64,000 nucleotides of DNA from Scylla paramamosain (Eukaryota; Arthropoda; Malacostraca; Decapoda; Portunidae), in contig NC_087156.1 in assembly GCF_035594125.1 (NCBI RefSeq), positions 13,288,806 through 13,352,805 on the forward strand, in the 5' to 3' direction. The notes beneath the pieces are model-generated. The model searched no databases, was not told the origin of the DNA, and saw only the letters and a list, made by a program, of their open reading frames with translations. The position numbers and the translations under genes were made by a program. Shown piece by piece: positions 44,287-58,160 of the stretch (position 1 is the first letter of the stretch; the number at the start of each line of letters is the position of its first letter).

Positions 44287-45060
44287 TGTATTTTGAGTGT
44301 TTTTGATCATGTTACCAATAAAAACGCTCAAATACATGCAAAGAACCCTATTTTTGGGAAATGAAAGGACATTACGAGAAACGTGTATTATGAGTGTTTT
44401 TAAGTTCCTTAAGTACCAAAAAAGCTAAAACCTACAAATAACACTCTTTATAGAGAAAAAAAAGGAAAATAAAATATATATAATTTTTTTTGTTATTCAT
44501 CTTCATAGGTACTAAGATGCCAAAATTCTGGCAATATTCTTTGGGAATCGAAAACAAAATTACTGAAAACGTGTCTTTTCGGTGTTTTACATAGAAAAAC
44601 GCTAAAACAGATGAAAACCAACCAATATGAAGAAATAGAATAACATTATCAAAATGCAATGCACTCTATATAAGGAAAAAAAAAAGGACATAACGAGAAA
44701 CGTGTATAATGAGTGTTTTATAGTTTCACCAGAATCACAAGGCAAAAGACGCAAAAACTCGACTGTATGGAGAAGTTTCTAAGATACCAAAATACTGAAA
44801 CTCATGAATAACACTCTTAATCAAGAAACAGAACAACCTTACTAAAAGCGTGTATTTTGAGTGTTTTTTTACATTCTTAGTTACCAAAACCCCAAATTCC
44901 ATGCGAAATTAGCTTTATGTGGAAAAAAAAATGACATTACCAGAAAAGTGTCTTTGAGTGTTTTTGAGCGTGTTAGGTAATAAAGCAATAAAAAGCAGGG
45001 CAATCACATTAAATGGGAATAAAACCAACTTTTACGAAGAACTTGCGTTTTAGTGTTTTT

Positions 45061-45508
45061 GACACGTATTTAGTAAGGTTGCTCTGTTTCTCAATTAAGA
45101 GTGTTATTCATGAGTTTCAGCATATACACGAGTTTTTGCGTTTTTTGCCTTGTGGTTTTTTTGAACAATAAAACATTCATTATACACTTTTCTCGCAATG
45201 TCCATTTCTTTCCCAATATAGAGTGCTTTGTATCCATTTACGCGTTTTTTTTTTGTAGGTAACAAGCTCATAAACACTCAAAATATACATTTTTGGCAAT
45301 GTTTTTCTACTTTTTGATATTGGTTGGTTTGTATCAGTTTTATCGTTTTTCTACGTAAAACACTGAGAAGACACGTTTTCAGTAATTTTCTTTTGGATTC
45401 CCACATAGAGTGAGTTCCTTATTATTTATCGTTTTGGTACCTAACATGCTGAAAAACACTCAAAGACAGATTTCTGGTAAGGTCTTTAATTCCCTCATAT
45501 GGGAGGCT
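45061..45508 (-). repeat. Micro-inverted HOR segment (copy 3)
   Basis: Forward HOR flips at about 45061 ('gacacgtatttagtaaggtt') and returns at 'gggaggctttgcatgtc' (about 45508). The right border is the same as in copies 1 and 2. The left border lies one monomer further out, and a small deletion is present ('cagcatatacacgag'). Confidence 0.78.
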
Positions 45509-46502
45509 TTGCATGTCTTTTCAGTGTTTTTGAGCGTGTTACGCATTAAAGCACAAAAAGCCAGGGCAATCACATTACATGGGAATAAAACCAAATTTTA
45601 CCAAGAACTTGCCTTTAAGTGTTTTTGAGCTCCTTATATAACAAAACACTAAAACGCATGCAAATTACATTTTTTGCAGAAACCGTATAACATTTACCAA
45701 ATACATGTATTTTGAGTGTTTTTGATCATGTTATCTATAAAAACGCTTAAATACATGCAAAGAACCTTATGTTTGCGAAACGAAAGAACATTACGAGAAA
45801 CGTGTATTATGAGTAATTTTTAAGTTCCTTCAGTACCAAAAAGCTAAAACCCATAAATAACACTCTTTATTTAAAAAAAAATAAAAAAAAAATAAAAATA
45901 TAAAATAAATAGGATTTTTTTTTTTTTTTTTTTTTTTTTGTTATTCATCTTCATAGGTACCGACATGCCAAAGTTCTGGGAAAATTCAGGGCAATTATGT
46001 GATAAAACAATATTATAAAAAAATTTAATTTTAGCTTTTTTTTCGGACTGTTATGTACCAAACTCTAAATTGCATGCAAAGCCTCCAATATGAGGAAATT
46101 AAACGACGTTACCAGAAATCTGTGTTTTGAGTTTTTTTTAGCATGTTAGGCACCAAAACGATAAATAATTAGGAACTCACTCTATATGGGAATCCAAAAC
46201 AAAGTTATTGAAAACGTATCTTCTCAGTGTTTTACGCAAAAAAAAACGTTAAAACGGATGGAAACCAAGCAATATCACGTAATAGAAAAACGTTACCAAA
46301 AAGGTATATTTTAAGTGTTTTTGAGCTTTTTACCTACAAAAAACACGAAAATTGATGCAAAGCACTCTATATTGGTAAACAAAAGGACATTGCAAGAAAA
46401 GTGTATAATGAGTGTTTTATAGTTCAAAAGAACCACAAAGCAAAAAACGCAAAAACTCGTCTATATGGAGAGATTTCCTAGATACCAAAATGCTGAAACT
46501 CA

Positions 46503-49082
46503 TTTTTTTTTTTTTTTATGTAGGAAGGATACTGGTCAAGGGCAACAAAAATCTAATAAAAAAATGCCCACTGAAATGCCAGTCCCGTAAAAGTGGTCAA
46601 AAATTGGTGGATAAGTGTCTTGAAACCTCCCTCTTGAAGGAATTCAAGTCATAGGAAGGTGGAAATACAGAAGCAGGCAAGGAGTTCCAGAGTTTACCAG
46701 AGAAAGGGATGAATGATTGAGAATACTGGTTAACTCTTGCGTTAGAGAGGTGGACAGAATAGGGGTGAGAGAAAGAAGAAAGTCTTGTGCAGCGAGGCCG
46801 CGGAAGGAGGGGAGGCATGCAGTTAGCAAGATCAGAAGAGCAGTTGGCATGAAAATAGCGGTAGAAGACAGTTAGATATGCAACATTGCGGCGGTGAGAG
46901 AGGGGCTGAAGACAGTCAGTTAGAGGAGAGGAGTTGATGAGACGAAAAGCTTTTGATTCCACCCTGTCTAGAAGAGCAGTATGAGTGGAACCCCCCCAGA
47001 CATGTGAAGCATACTCCATACATGGACGGATAAGGCCCTTGTACAGAGTTAGCAGCTGGGGGGGTGAGAAAAACTGGCGGAGACGTCTCAGAACACCTAA
47101 CTTCATAGAAGCTGTTTTAGCTAGAGATGAAATGTGAAGTTTCCTGTTCAGATTAAAAGTAAAGGACAGACCGAGGATGTTCAGTGTAGAAGAGGGGGGA
47201 CAGTTGGGTGTCATTGAAGAAGAGGGGATAGTTGTCTGGAAGATTGTGTCGAGTTGATAGATGGAGGAATTGAGTTTTTGAGGCATTGAACAATACCAAA
47301 TTTGCTCTCCCCCAATCAGAAATTTTAGAAAGATCAGAAGTCAGGCGTTCTGTGGCTTCCCTGCGTGATATGTTTACCTCCTGAAGGGTTGGACGTCCAT
47401 GAAAAGACGTGGAAGAGTGCAGGGTTGTATCATCAGCATAGGAGTGGATAGGACAAGAAGTTTGGTTTAGAAGATCATTAATGAATAATAAGAAGAGAGT
47501 GGGTGACAGGACAGAACCCTGAGGAACACCACTGTTAATAGATTTAGGAGAAGAACAGTGACCGTCTACCACAGCAGCAATAGAACGGTCAGAAAGGAAA
47601 CTTGAGATGAAGTTACAGAGAGAAGGATAGAAACCGTAGGAGGGTAGTTTTGAAATCAAAGCTTTGTGCCAGACTCTATCAAAGGCTTTTGATAAGTCCA
47701 AGGCAACAGCAAAAGTTTCACCAAAGTCTCTAAAAGAGGATGACCAAGACTCAGTAAGGAAAGCCAGAAGATCACCAGTAGAGCGGCCTTGACGGAACCC
47801 ATACTGGCGATCAGATAGAAGGTTGTGAAGTGTTTAAGAATCTTCCTGTTGAGGATAGATTCAAAAACTTTAGATAAGCAGGAAATTAAAGGAATTGGAC
47901 GGTAGTTTGAGGAATTAGAGCGGTCACCCTTTTAAGGAACAGGTTGAATGTAGGCAAACTTCCAGCAAGTAGGAAAGGTAGATGTTGACAGACAGAGCTG
48001 AAAGAGTTTGACTAGGCAAGGAGCAGGCACGGAGGCACAGTTCTGGAGAACAATAGGAGGGACCCCATCAGGTCCATAAGCCTTCCGAGGGTTTAGACCA
48101 GCGAGGGCATGGAAAACATCATTACGAAGAATTTTAATACGTGGCATGAATTAGTCAGAGGGTGGAGGAGAGGGAGGAACAAACTCAGAATCGTCGAAGG
48201 TAGAGTTTTTAGCAAAGGTTTGAGCAAAGAGTTCAGCTTTAGAAATAGATGTGATAGCAGTGGTGCCAACTGGTTGAAGTAGAGGAGGGAAAGAAGAAGA
48301 ATCAAAGTTATTGGAGATATTTTTATCTAGATGCCAGAAATCACGAGGGGAGTTAGATCTTGAAAGGTTTTGACATTTTCTGTTAATGAAGGAGTTTTTG
48401 GCTAGTTGGAGAACAGACTTGGCATGGTTCCGGGCAGAAATATAAAGTGCATGAGATTCTGGTGAAGGAAGGCTTAAGTACCTTTTGTGGGCCACCTCTC
48501 TATCATGTATAGCAGGAGAACAAGTTGTGTTAAACCAAGGTTTAGAAGGTTTAGGACGAGAAAAAGAGTGAGGAATGTACGCCTCCATGCCAGACACTAT
48601 CACCTCTGTTATGCGCTCAGCACACAAAGACGGGTCTCTCACACGGAAGCAGTAGTCATTCCAAGGAAAATCAGCAAAATACCTCCTCAGGTCCCCCCAA
48701 CTAGCAAAGGCAAAACGCCAGAGGCACCTTCGCTTAGGGGAATCCTGAGGAGGGATTGGAGTGATAGGACAAGATAAAGATATGAGATTGTGATCGGAGG
48801 AGCCCAACGGAGAAGAAAGGGTGACAGCATAAGCAGAAGGATTAGAGGTTAGGAAAAGGTCAAGAATGTTGGGCGTATCTCCAAGACGGTCAGGAATACG
48901 AGTAGGGTGTTGCACCAATTGCTCTAGGTCATGGAGGATAGCAAAGTTGTAGGCTAGTTCACCAGGATGGTCAGTGAAGGGAGAGGAAAGCCAAAGCTGG
49001 TGGTGAGCATTGAAGTCTCCAAGAATGGAGATCTCTGCAAAAGGGAAGAGGGTCAGAATGTGCTCCACTTTGGAAGTTAAGT
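46503..49082 (-). mobile_element. 5'-truncated jockey-like LINE copy
   Basis: A T-tract (46503-46517) marks the poly(A) tail on the minus strand. Homology to the element at 40966-44286 runs to 49082 (equivalent to about 41693 there), so the leader and about half of the endonuclease domain are missing. The insertion splits the HOR sequence 'ctgaaactca' / 'tgaataa.cactctt' with no evident target-site duplication. The truncation point is followed by a short filler. The two copies are about 2.2 kb apart and in opposite orientation. Confidence 0.92.
46597..49068 (-). pseudogene. Jockey-like endonuclease-RT remnant with several lesions
   Basis: Compared with 41222-44182 on the other strand, this copy has a TAC-to-TAA stop near 48148, an AAA-to-TAA stop near 47932 ('GTTCCTTAAAAGG'), a 7-bp deletion near 47836 that shifts frame ('cttaaacacttcac'), and one extra C in a C run near 47197. 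It keeps Arg codons at the two CpG sites that the other copy has lost, so the two copies decayed separately. The surviving pieces include [30 protein letters not shown] and SYADDTTLH. It is not functional as a whole. Confidence 0.9.
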
Positions 49083-49101
49083 TAGAAGTTAAGTTAGTTA
49101 G
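49074..49101 (+). other. Filler at LINE 5' junction: AAGTTAAGTTAG x2 + TTAG
   Basis: The last element bases (ggaagttaagt) run into two 12-bp AAGTTAAGTTAG units (49074-49085, 49086-49097) and a TTAG. Satellite resumes with 'tgaataa' at 49102. The filler looks copied from the adjacent element end. Confidence 0.8.
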
Positions 49102-52100
49102 TGAATAAAACTCTTAATTGAGAAACAGAACAACCTTACTAAATGCGTGTATTTTGAGTGCTTTTCACATTCTTAGTTACCAAAATCCCAAATTGCATGC
49201 GAAATCACCTTTATGTGAGAAAAAAAATGACATTTCCAGAAAACTGTCTTTTAAGTGTTTTTGAGCGTGATAGGAAATAAAGCACTAAAAAGCAGGGCAA
49301 TCATATTACACTGGAATAACACCAATTTATACCAAAAACTTGCCTTTAAGTGTTTTTGAGCTCCTTATAGACAAAACTGCTAAAACGCATGGAAAACACA
49401 CTTTATGGAGAAACAGAATAACGTTACCAAAACCTTGTTTTTTGAGTGTTTTTGATCATATTATCTATAAAAACGCTTAAATACACGCAAAGAACCTTAT
49501 GTTTGGGAAACGAAAAAACATTACGAGAAACGTGTATTATGAGTGTTTTTAAGTTCCTTAAGTACCAAAAAGCTAAATCCCACAAATAACACTCTTTATT
49601 GAGAGAAAAAAAAAATTTAAAAAATAAAAAAAATAGGATTTTTTTTTTTTTTTTTTTTTTTTTGTTATTCAGGGCAATTATATGATAAAAGAATATTATC
49701 AAAAAAGTTAATTTTACCTTTTTTTTCGGACTGTTATGTACCAAACCTTAAAGTGCATGCAAAGCCTCCTATATGAGGAAATTAAACGTCCTTATCAGAA
49801 ATCTGTCTTTTGAGTGTTGTTCAGCATGTTATGCACCAAAACGATAAATAATAAGGAACTCACCCTATATGGGAATTCAAAACAAAATTACTGAAAACTT
49901 GTCTTCCCAGTGTTTTACGTAGAAAAACGCTAAAACGGATGCAAACCAACCAATATAAAGAAATAGAAAAACATTACCAAAAAGGTATATTTTAAGTGTT
50001 TTTCAGCTTGTTACCTATAAAAAACACGAAAATTGATGCAAAGCACTCTATAATAGGAATAAAAAAGATAATTGCAAGAAAAGTGTATAATGAGTGTTTT
50101 TTAGTTCAAAAGAACCACAAGGCAAAAAATGCAATAACTACTGTATATGAAGAAGTTTCGTAGATACTAAAATGCTGAAACTCATGAACAACACTCTTAA
50201 CAATCTTACTAAATGCGTTTATTTTCAGTGCTTTTCACATTCTTAGTTACCAAAACCCCAAATTGCATGCGAAACCAGCTTTATGTGGGGAAAAAAAAAT
50301 GATATTACCAGAAAAATGTCTTTTGAGTGTTTTTGAGCGTGATAGACAATAAATCACTAAAAAGCAGGGCAATCACATTACATTGGAATAAAACCAATTT
50401 TTAACAAGAACTTGCCTTTAAGTGTTCTTGAGCTCCTTATATACCAAAACACTAAAATGCATGCAAAATACACTTTATTGTGAAACAGAATAATATTACC
50501 AAAAACATGTATTTTGAGTGTTTTTGATCATGTTACCAATAAAAACGCTTAAATACATGCAAAGAACCCTATTTTTGGGAAACGAAAGGACATTACGAGA
50601 AACGTGTATTATGAGTGTTTTTAAGTTCATTAAGTACGAAAAAGCTAAAAGCCACAAATTACACTCTTTATTGAGAAAAAAATAAATAAATAAAAAAATA
50701 CGATATTTTTTTTCATTCTTATTCATCTTCACAGGTAACGAGGTGTCAAAATTCGGGCAAAGTTCAGGAAATTATATGAAAAAAGAACATTATCAAAAAA
50801 TTTAAATTTAGCTTTTTTTTTTTCGGACTGTTAAGTACCAAACCCCTAAAGTGCATACAAAGCCACCTATAGGGGGAAATTAAATGTCTTTGCCAGAAAA
50901 CTGTCTTATGAATGTTTTTCAGCATGTTAGGAACCAACACGATAAAACCCAAGGAAGTCAATCTATATGGGAATCCAAAACAAAATTACTGAAAACGTGT
51001 CTTTTTCTGTGTTTAACATAGAAAACGCTAAAACGGATGCAAACCAACCAAAATGAAGAAATACAATAACATTACCAAAAAGGTATATTTTGGGTGTTTT
51101 TTAAATTATTACCTACAAAAAAAGCGAAAATGGATGGAAAGCACTCTATATTTGGAAGCAAAAGGACATTACGAAAAACGTGTATAATGAGTGTTTTATA
51201 GTTTCACAAGAACCACAAGACAAAAAACGCAAAAACTCGTGTATATAAAGAAGTTTCTTATATTCCAAAATGCTGAAACTCATGAATAAGGATTTTAATT
51301 GAGAAACAGAACTATCTTACCTAATGTGAGTATTTTGAGTGTTTTTCACATTCTTAGTTACGAAAATCCGAAATTACAAGCGAAACTAGTTATATGTGGG
51401 AAAAAATGACATTACCAGAAAAGTGTCTTTTGAGTGTTTTAGAGCGTGATATGCAACAAAACACAAATAAGCAGAACAATCACATTACATGGGAATAAAA
51501 CCAACTTTTACCAAAAACATGCATTTAAGTGTTTTTAACTCCTTACATAAGAAAACGCTAAAACGCATGCAAAACACCCTTTATGGAGAAACAAAATAAC
51601 ATTACTAAAAACATGAATTTTAAGTGTTTTTGATGATGTTACCTATAAAACGCTTAAATACATGCAAAGAACCCTATGTTTGTGAAACGAAAGGATATTA
51701 CGAAAATTATGTATTATGAGAGTTTTTAGGTTCCTTAAGTACCAAAAAGCTAAAACACACAAATAACACTCTTTATAGAGAAAAAATAAATAAATAAATA
51801 AATGAATAAATTTTTTTTTTATTCATCCTCATAGGTACATAGGTTCATAGGTAAAATTCTGGCAAAATTCAGGGAAATTAGGCAAAGAAAAAACATTAAC
51901 AAAAAAAATATTTTTAGCTTTTTTTCCGGAGTTATGTACCAAACCCTGAAGTGCATGCAAAGCCAACTATATGGGAAAATTACACGACTTTACCAGAAAC
52001 CTGTACCAGAAGCAATTTCAACAATATTACTGAAAACGAGTCTTTTCAGATATTTACGAAGAAAAACGCTAAAACGGATGCAAACCAACCAATATGAAGA

Positions 52101-52254
52101 AATAGAATAACATTACCAAAAATATATATTTTAAGTGTTTTTAAGCTTGTTACCTACAAAAAATGCAAAACTGGATGGAAAGCACTCTATATTAGGAAAC
52201 AAGAGAACATTATGAGAAATGAAAAATAATAAGTGTTTTATAGTTTCACAAGAA

Positions 52255-53480
52255 CTACAAGGCAATAAACGCAAAAACTCGTGTATATAGAGAAGTTTCT
52301 TACATACCAAAATGATAAAATGCATGAATAACTTTTAATCGAGAAACAGAACTACCTTACCAAATTCTGTATTTTGAGTGTTTTTCACATTCTTAGTTAC
52401 GAAATTGCCAAATTACATGCGAAACTAGCTTTATGTAGGAAAAAAATGACATTACCAGAAAAATGTCTCGAGTGTTTTTGAGCGTGATATGCAACAAAGC
52501 ACTAAAAAGCAGAATAATCACATTACTTGGGAATAAAACCAACTTTTACGAAGAACTTGTCTTTAAGTGTTTTTTTAACTTCTTACATACCAAAACGCTA
52601 AAACGCATGTAAAACACCCTTTTATGGAGAAACAGAATAACATTACCAAAAATATTTATTTTGAGTGTTTTTGATCATGTTATCTATAAAAACGCTTAAA
52701 TACATGCAAAGAACCTTATCATTATAAAAAAAATAATTTTAGCTTTTTTCCGGAGTTATGTACCAAACCCTGAAGTGCATGCAAACCCACCTATATGGAG
52801 AAATTACTCGACTTTACCAGAAACCTGTCTTTTGAGTGTTTTTTCAGCAATTTAAACAATATTACTGAAAACGTGTCATTTCAGTGATTTACGTGGAAAA
52901 ACGCTAAAACGGATGCAAACCAACCAATAGGAATAAATAGAATAACATTACCAAAAAGATATATTTTGATGTGTTTTTGAGCTTGTTACCTACAAAAAAA
53001 TGCGAAAATGGATGAAACGCACTCTATATTAGGGAAGGAAAGGACATTACGAGAAACGTGTATAATGAGTGTTTTAAAGTTTCACAAGAACCACAAGGCA
53101 AAAATTTAAAAACTCGTGTACATAAAGAAGTTTCTTATATACCAAAATGCTGAAACTCATAAATAACACTTTTAATTGAGAAACAGAACTACCTTACCAA
53201 ATGTGTGTATTAGAGAAGTTTCTTACATACCAAAATGCTGAAACTCATGAATAACACTTTTAATTAAGAAACTAAATGCCTGTATTTTGAGTGTTTTTCA
53301 CATTCTTAGTTACCAAAACCCCAAATTCCATGCGAAACTAGCTTTATGTGGGAAAAAAATATTACCAGAAAATGTCTTTCAAGTGTTTTTCAGCGTGTTA
53401 GGCAATAAACCACTAAAAAGCCGGGCAATCACATTACATTGGAATAAAACCAACTTTTATAAAGAACTTGCCTTTAGGTG
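52255..53480 (+). repeat. HOR variant block sharing two rare changes with 36180-37560
   Basis: It carries 'acaaggcaataaacgc', the monomer fusion near 52846 and the 88-bp duplication at 53128/53216, in the same order as 36180-37560. A further fusion copy precedes it at 52011, and a HOR unit is shortened near 52715. Confidence 0.7.
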
Positions 53481-53580
53481 TTTTTGAGCTCATTACATAC
53501 CAAAACGCTAAGACGCATGCAAAACACCTTTTATGAACAAACAGAATAACATCACCAAAAACATGTATTTTGAGTGTTTT

Positions 53581-53614
53581 TGATAATGTTATCTATATGA
53601 TAATGTTATCTATA
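53581..53614 (+). repeat. 17-bp tandem duplication at an HOR recombination junction
   Basis: TGATAATGTTATCTATA occurs twice (53581-53597, 53598-53614), followed by TA steps and then 'ttatagttcaaaagaacc'. That is a jump from monomer 2 to monomer 8/9 of the HOR, skipping about half a unit. Confidence 0.85.
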
Positions 53615-56600
53615 TATATATTATAGTTCAAAAGAACCAAAAGGCAAAAACGCAAAAACTTGTGGATATGGAAAAGTTTCCTAGATACCAAAATGCTGAA
53701 ACTCATGAATAACATTCCTAATTGAGAAACAGAACAACCTTACTAAATGCATGTATTTTGAGAGCTTTTCACATTCTTAGTTACCAAAACCCCAAATTGC
53801 ATGCAAAACCAGCTTTATGTGAGAAAATAATGACATTACCATAAAAATGTCTTTTGAGTGTTTTTGAGCCTGATAGGCAATAAAGCACTAAAAAGCAGGG
53901 CAATCACATTACATTTGAATAAAACCAATTTTTATCAAGAACTTGCCTTTAACAGTTTTTGAGCTCCTTATATACTAAACCGCTAAAACGCATGCAAAAC
54001 AAACTTTATGGAGAAACAGAATAACATTACCAAAAACATGTATTTTGAGTGGTTTTGATCATGTTATCTATAAAAACGCTTAAATACATGCAAAGAACCT
54101 TATGTTTGGGAAACAAAAAGACATTACGAAAAACGTATATTATGAGTGTTTTAAGTTGTTAAGTACGAAAAACCTAAAACCCACTCTTTATTTAGAAAAA
54201 AATAAATAAAATAAAAAAATTTAAAAATAGGAATTTATTTATTTATTTATTTTTTTTTTTGTTATTCTTCTTCATAGTTACCGAAACGCCAAAATTCTGG
54301 TAAAATTCAAGGCAATTATATGGTAAGAGAATATTATCAAAAAAGTTGATTTTAGCTTTTTTTTCGGACTGTTATGTACCAAACCCTAAACTGCATGCAA
54401 AGCCTCCTATATAAGGAAATTAAACGACATTACCAGAAATCTGTCTTTTGAGTGTTTTTCAGCATGTTAGTCACCAAATTGATAAATAATAAGGAACTCA
54501 ATTTATATGGGAATCCAAAACAAAATTACTGAAAACGTCTCTTCCCAGTATTTTACGTAGAAAAACGCTAAAATGGATGCAAACCAACCAATATCAAGAA
54601 ATAAAAAAAACATTACCAAAAAGGTATATTTTGAGTGTTTTTGAGCTTGTTACCTACAAAAAAAAACGCTAAAATTGATACAAAGCACTCTATATTGGAA
54701 AACAAAGGGACATTGCGAGAAAAGTTTATAACGAGTTTATTATAGTTCAAAAGAACAACAAGGCAAAATAACGCAAAAAATCGTGTACGATATATATGGA
54801 GAAGTTTCTTAGATACCAAAATGCTGAAACTCATGAATAACACTCTTAATTGAGAAACAGAACAACCTTACCAAATTCGTGTATTTTGAGTGTTTTTCAT
54901 ATTCTTAGTTACCAAAAACCAAAATTTCATGCGAAACCAGATTTATGTGGGAAAACATGACATTTCCAGAAAAATGTCTTTTGAATGTTTTTGAGCGTGA
55001 TAGGCAATAAAGCACTAAAAAGCAGGGCAATTACTTTTCATTGGAATAAAACCAATTTTTACCAAGAACTTGCCTTTAAATGTTTTTTGAGCTCCTTATA
55101 TACCAAACCGCTAAAACGCATGCAAAACAAACTTTATGGAGAAACAGAATAATATTACCAAAAACATGTAATTTTGGTGTTTTTTATCATGTTATCTATA
55201 AAAACGCTTAAATACATGAAAATAACATTATGTTTAAGAAACAAAAGGACATTACGAGAAACGTGTATTATGAGTGTTTTTTTTTTAAGTTCCTTAAGTA
55301 CTAAAAAGCTAAAACCCACAAATAACACTCTTTATTTAGAAAAAAATAGGTACCGAGATGCCAAAATTCTGGGAAAATTCAGGAAAATTATATGAACAAA
55401 AGAACATTATCAAAAAAGTTAATTTTAGCTTTTTTCGGACTGTTATGTACCAAACCCTAAAGTGCATGCAAAGCCTCCTATATGAGGAAATTAAACGACC
55501 TTACCAGAAATCTGTCATTTGAGTGTTTTTCAGCATGTTAGGCACCAAAACGATAAATAATAAGGAACTCACTCTTTATGGGATTCCAAAACAAAATTAC
55601 TGAAAATGTATCTTCTCAGTGTTTTAACGTAGAAAAACGCAAAAACTCGTGTATATAAAGAAGTTTCTTAGATACCAAAATGCTGAAACTCATGAATAAC
55701 AATGTTAATTGAGAAACAGAACAACCTTAGCAAATGCGTGTATTTTGAGTGTTTTTCATATTCCTAGTTAGCAATACCCAAAATAACATGCGAAACTATC
55801 TTTATGAGGGAGAAAAATGACATTACCAGAAGTGTCTTTTAATTGTTTTTGAGCGTGTTAGGCAATGAAGTACTAAAAAGCAGGGCAATCACATTACATG
55901 GGAATAAAATCAACTTTTACCAAGAACTTGCCAATATGTGTTTTTGAGCTCCTTACATACCAAATCGCTAAAACGCATGGAAAACAAACTTTATGGAGAA
56001 ACAGAATAACATTACCAAAAACATATATTTTGAGTGTTTTTGATAATGTTATCTATAAAAACGCTTAAATACATGCAAAGAACCTTATGTTTGGGAAACT
56101 TAAGGACATTACGAGAAACGTGTATTATGAGTGTTTTTAAGTTCCTTAACTACCAAAAAGCTAAAACCCACAAATAACACTCGTTATTTAGAAAAAAATA
56201 AAAAATAAAAATAAATAAATAAAAGGATTGTCTTGATTTTTATTTATTTTTTTTTGTTATTCACCTTCATAGGTACCGAGATGCCAAAATTCTGGGGAAA
56301 ATTAGGGCAATTATATAATAAGAGAATATTATCAAAAAAGTTGATATTAGCTTTTTTTTCGGACTGTTATGTACCAAACACTATAGTGCATGCAAAGCCT
56401 CCCATATGAGGAAATTAAACGACCTTACCAGAAATCTGTGTTTTGAGTGTTTTCAGCATGTTAGGCACCAAAACGAAAAATAATAAGGAACTCACTCTAT
56501 ATGGCAAACAAAAACAAAATTACTGAAAACGTGTCTTTTCAGTGTTTTACGTAGAAAAACTCTAAAACGGATGCAAACCAACCAATATCAAGAAGTAAAA

Positions 56601-57838
56601 AAACATTACCAAAAAGGTATATTTTGAGTGTTTTTGAGCTTGTTACCTACAAAAAAAAAACGCGAAAATTGATACGAAGTACTCTATATTGGGAAAGAAA
56701 GGGACATTGCGAGAAAAGTGTATAATGAATGCTTTATAGTTCAAAAGAACCACAAGGCAAAACACGCAAAAACTCGTGTATATGGAGAAATTTCCTAGAT
56801 ACCAAAATGCTGAAAATCATGAATGACACTCTTAATTGAGAAAAAGAACAACTTTACTAAATGCGTGTCTTTTGAGTGCTTTTCACATTCTTAGTTCCCA
56901 AAATCCCAAATTGCATGCGAAACCAGCTTTATGTGGGAAAAAAAAATGACATTACCATAAAAGTGTCTTTTGAGTGTTTTTGAGCGTGATAGGCAATAAA
57001 GGACTAAAAAGCACTTTACATGGCATTAAAATCAATTTTTACCAAGAATTTGCCTTAAAGTGTTTTGAGCTCCTTATATACCCAAACGCTAAAACGCATG
57101 CAAATCACACTTCATGGAGAAAGAGAATAACATTACCAAAAACATATATTTTGAGTGTTTTTGATCATGTTACCAATAAAAACGCTTAAATACATGCAAA
57201 GAACCCTATTTTTGGGAAACAAAAGGACATTACGAGAAACTTGTATTATAAGTGTTTTTTAAGATCATTATTTACCAAAAAGCTAAAAGCCACAAATAAC
57301 ACTCTTTATTGAGAAAAAAAAATAAAATAAAAAAATACTTTTTCATCTTCTTTTTCATCTTCACAGGTACCGAGATGCCAAAATTTGGGCAAAATTCAGG
57401 AAATTATGAGTCAATTATCAAAAAAGTTAATTTTAGCTTTTTTTTTCGTACTGTTATGTACCAAACCCTAAAGTGCATGCAAAGCCACCTATATGGGGAA
57501 ATTAAACGTCTTTGCCAGAAAACTGTCTTATGAGTGTTTTTCAGCTTGTTAGGCACCATAACGGTAAATAACATGCAAGTCACTCTATATGGGAATCTAA
57601 AACAAAATTACTGAAAACGTGTCTTTTCGGTGTTTTACGTAGAAAGACGCTAAAACGGATGCAAACCAACCAATAAAAATAAATAAAAATAACATTACCA
57701 AAAAGGTACATTTTGAGTGTTTTTGAGCTTGTTACCTACAAAAAACGCGAAAATGGATGCAAAGCACTCCCCATTGGGAAACAAAAGGACATTACGAGAA
57801 ACGTGTATAATGAGTGTCTTATTATTTTTGAGCAAAAG

Positions 57839-57890
57839 AACGCAAACGCAAAAAACGCAAAAAACGCAAAAAAACGCAAAAACTCGTGTA
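57839..57890 (+). repeat. (AACGCAAA)n-like short expansion
   Basis: Five ACGCAAA-type units replace the usual 'ccacaaggcaaaaaacgcaaa' of this HOR monomer. Local slippage; not a telomeric motif. Confidence 0.85.
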
Positions 57891-58100
57891 TATAAATAAG
57901 TTTCTTAGATACCAAAATGCTGAAACTCATGAATAACAATATTAATTGAGAAACAGAACAACCTTACCAAATGCGTGTATTTTGAGTGTTTTTCACATTC
58001 TTAGTTAGCAAAACCCCAAATAGCACGTGAAACTATGTTGGAAAAAAAATGACATTACCAGAAGTGTCTTTTGAGTGTTTTTGAGCGTGTTAGGCAATAA

Positions 58101-58160
58101 ATCACATGGGAATAATTACATGGGAATTACAATGGGTATAATTACATGGGAATAAAACCA
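58101..58160 (+). repeat. Short local repeat of TACATGGGAAT
   Basis: 'attacatgggaat' and variants occur three to four times in tandem where other HOR units have it once. This shortens the adjoining monomer. Confidence 0.75.

Noticed and set aside
57839..57890. Telomere-like repeat
   Set aside because: The unit is ACGCAAA-like, not the arthropod TTAGG or another known telomeric motif, and it is a local expansion of an HOR monomer.
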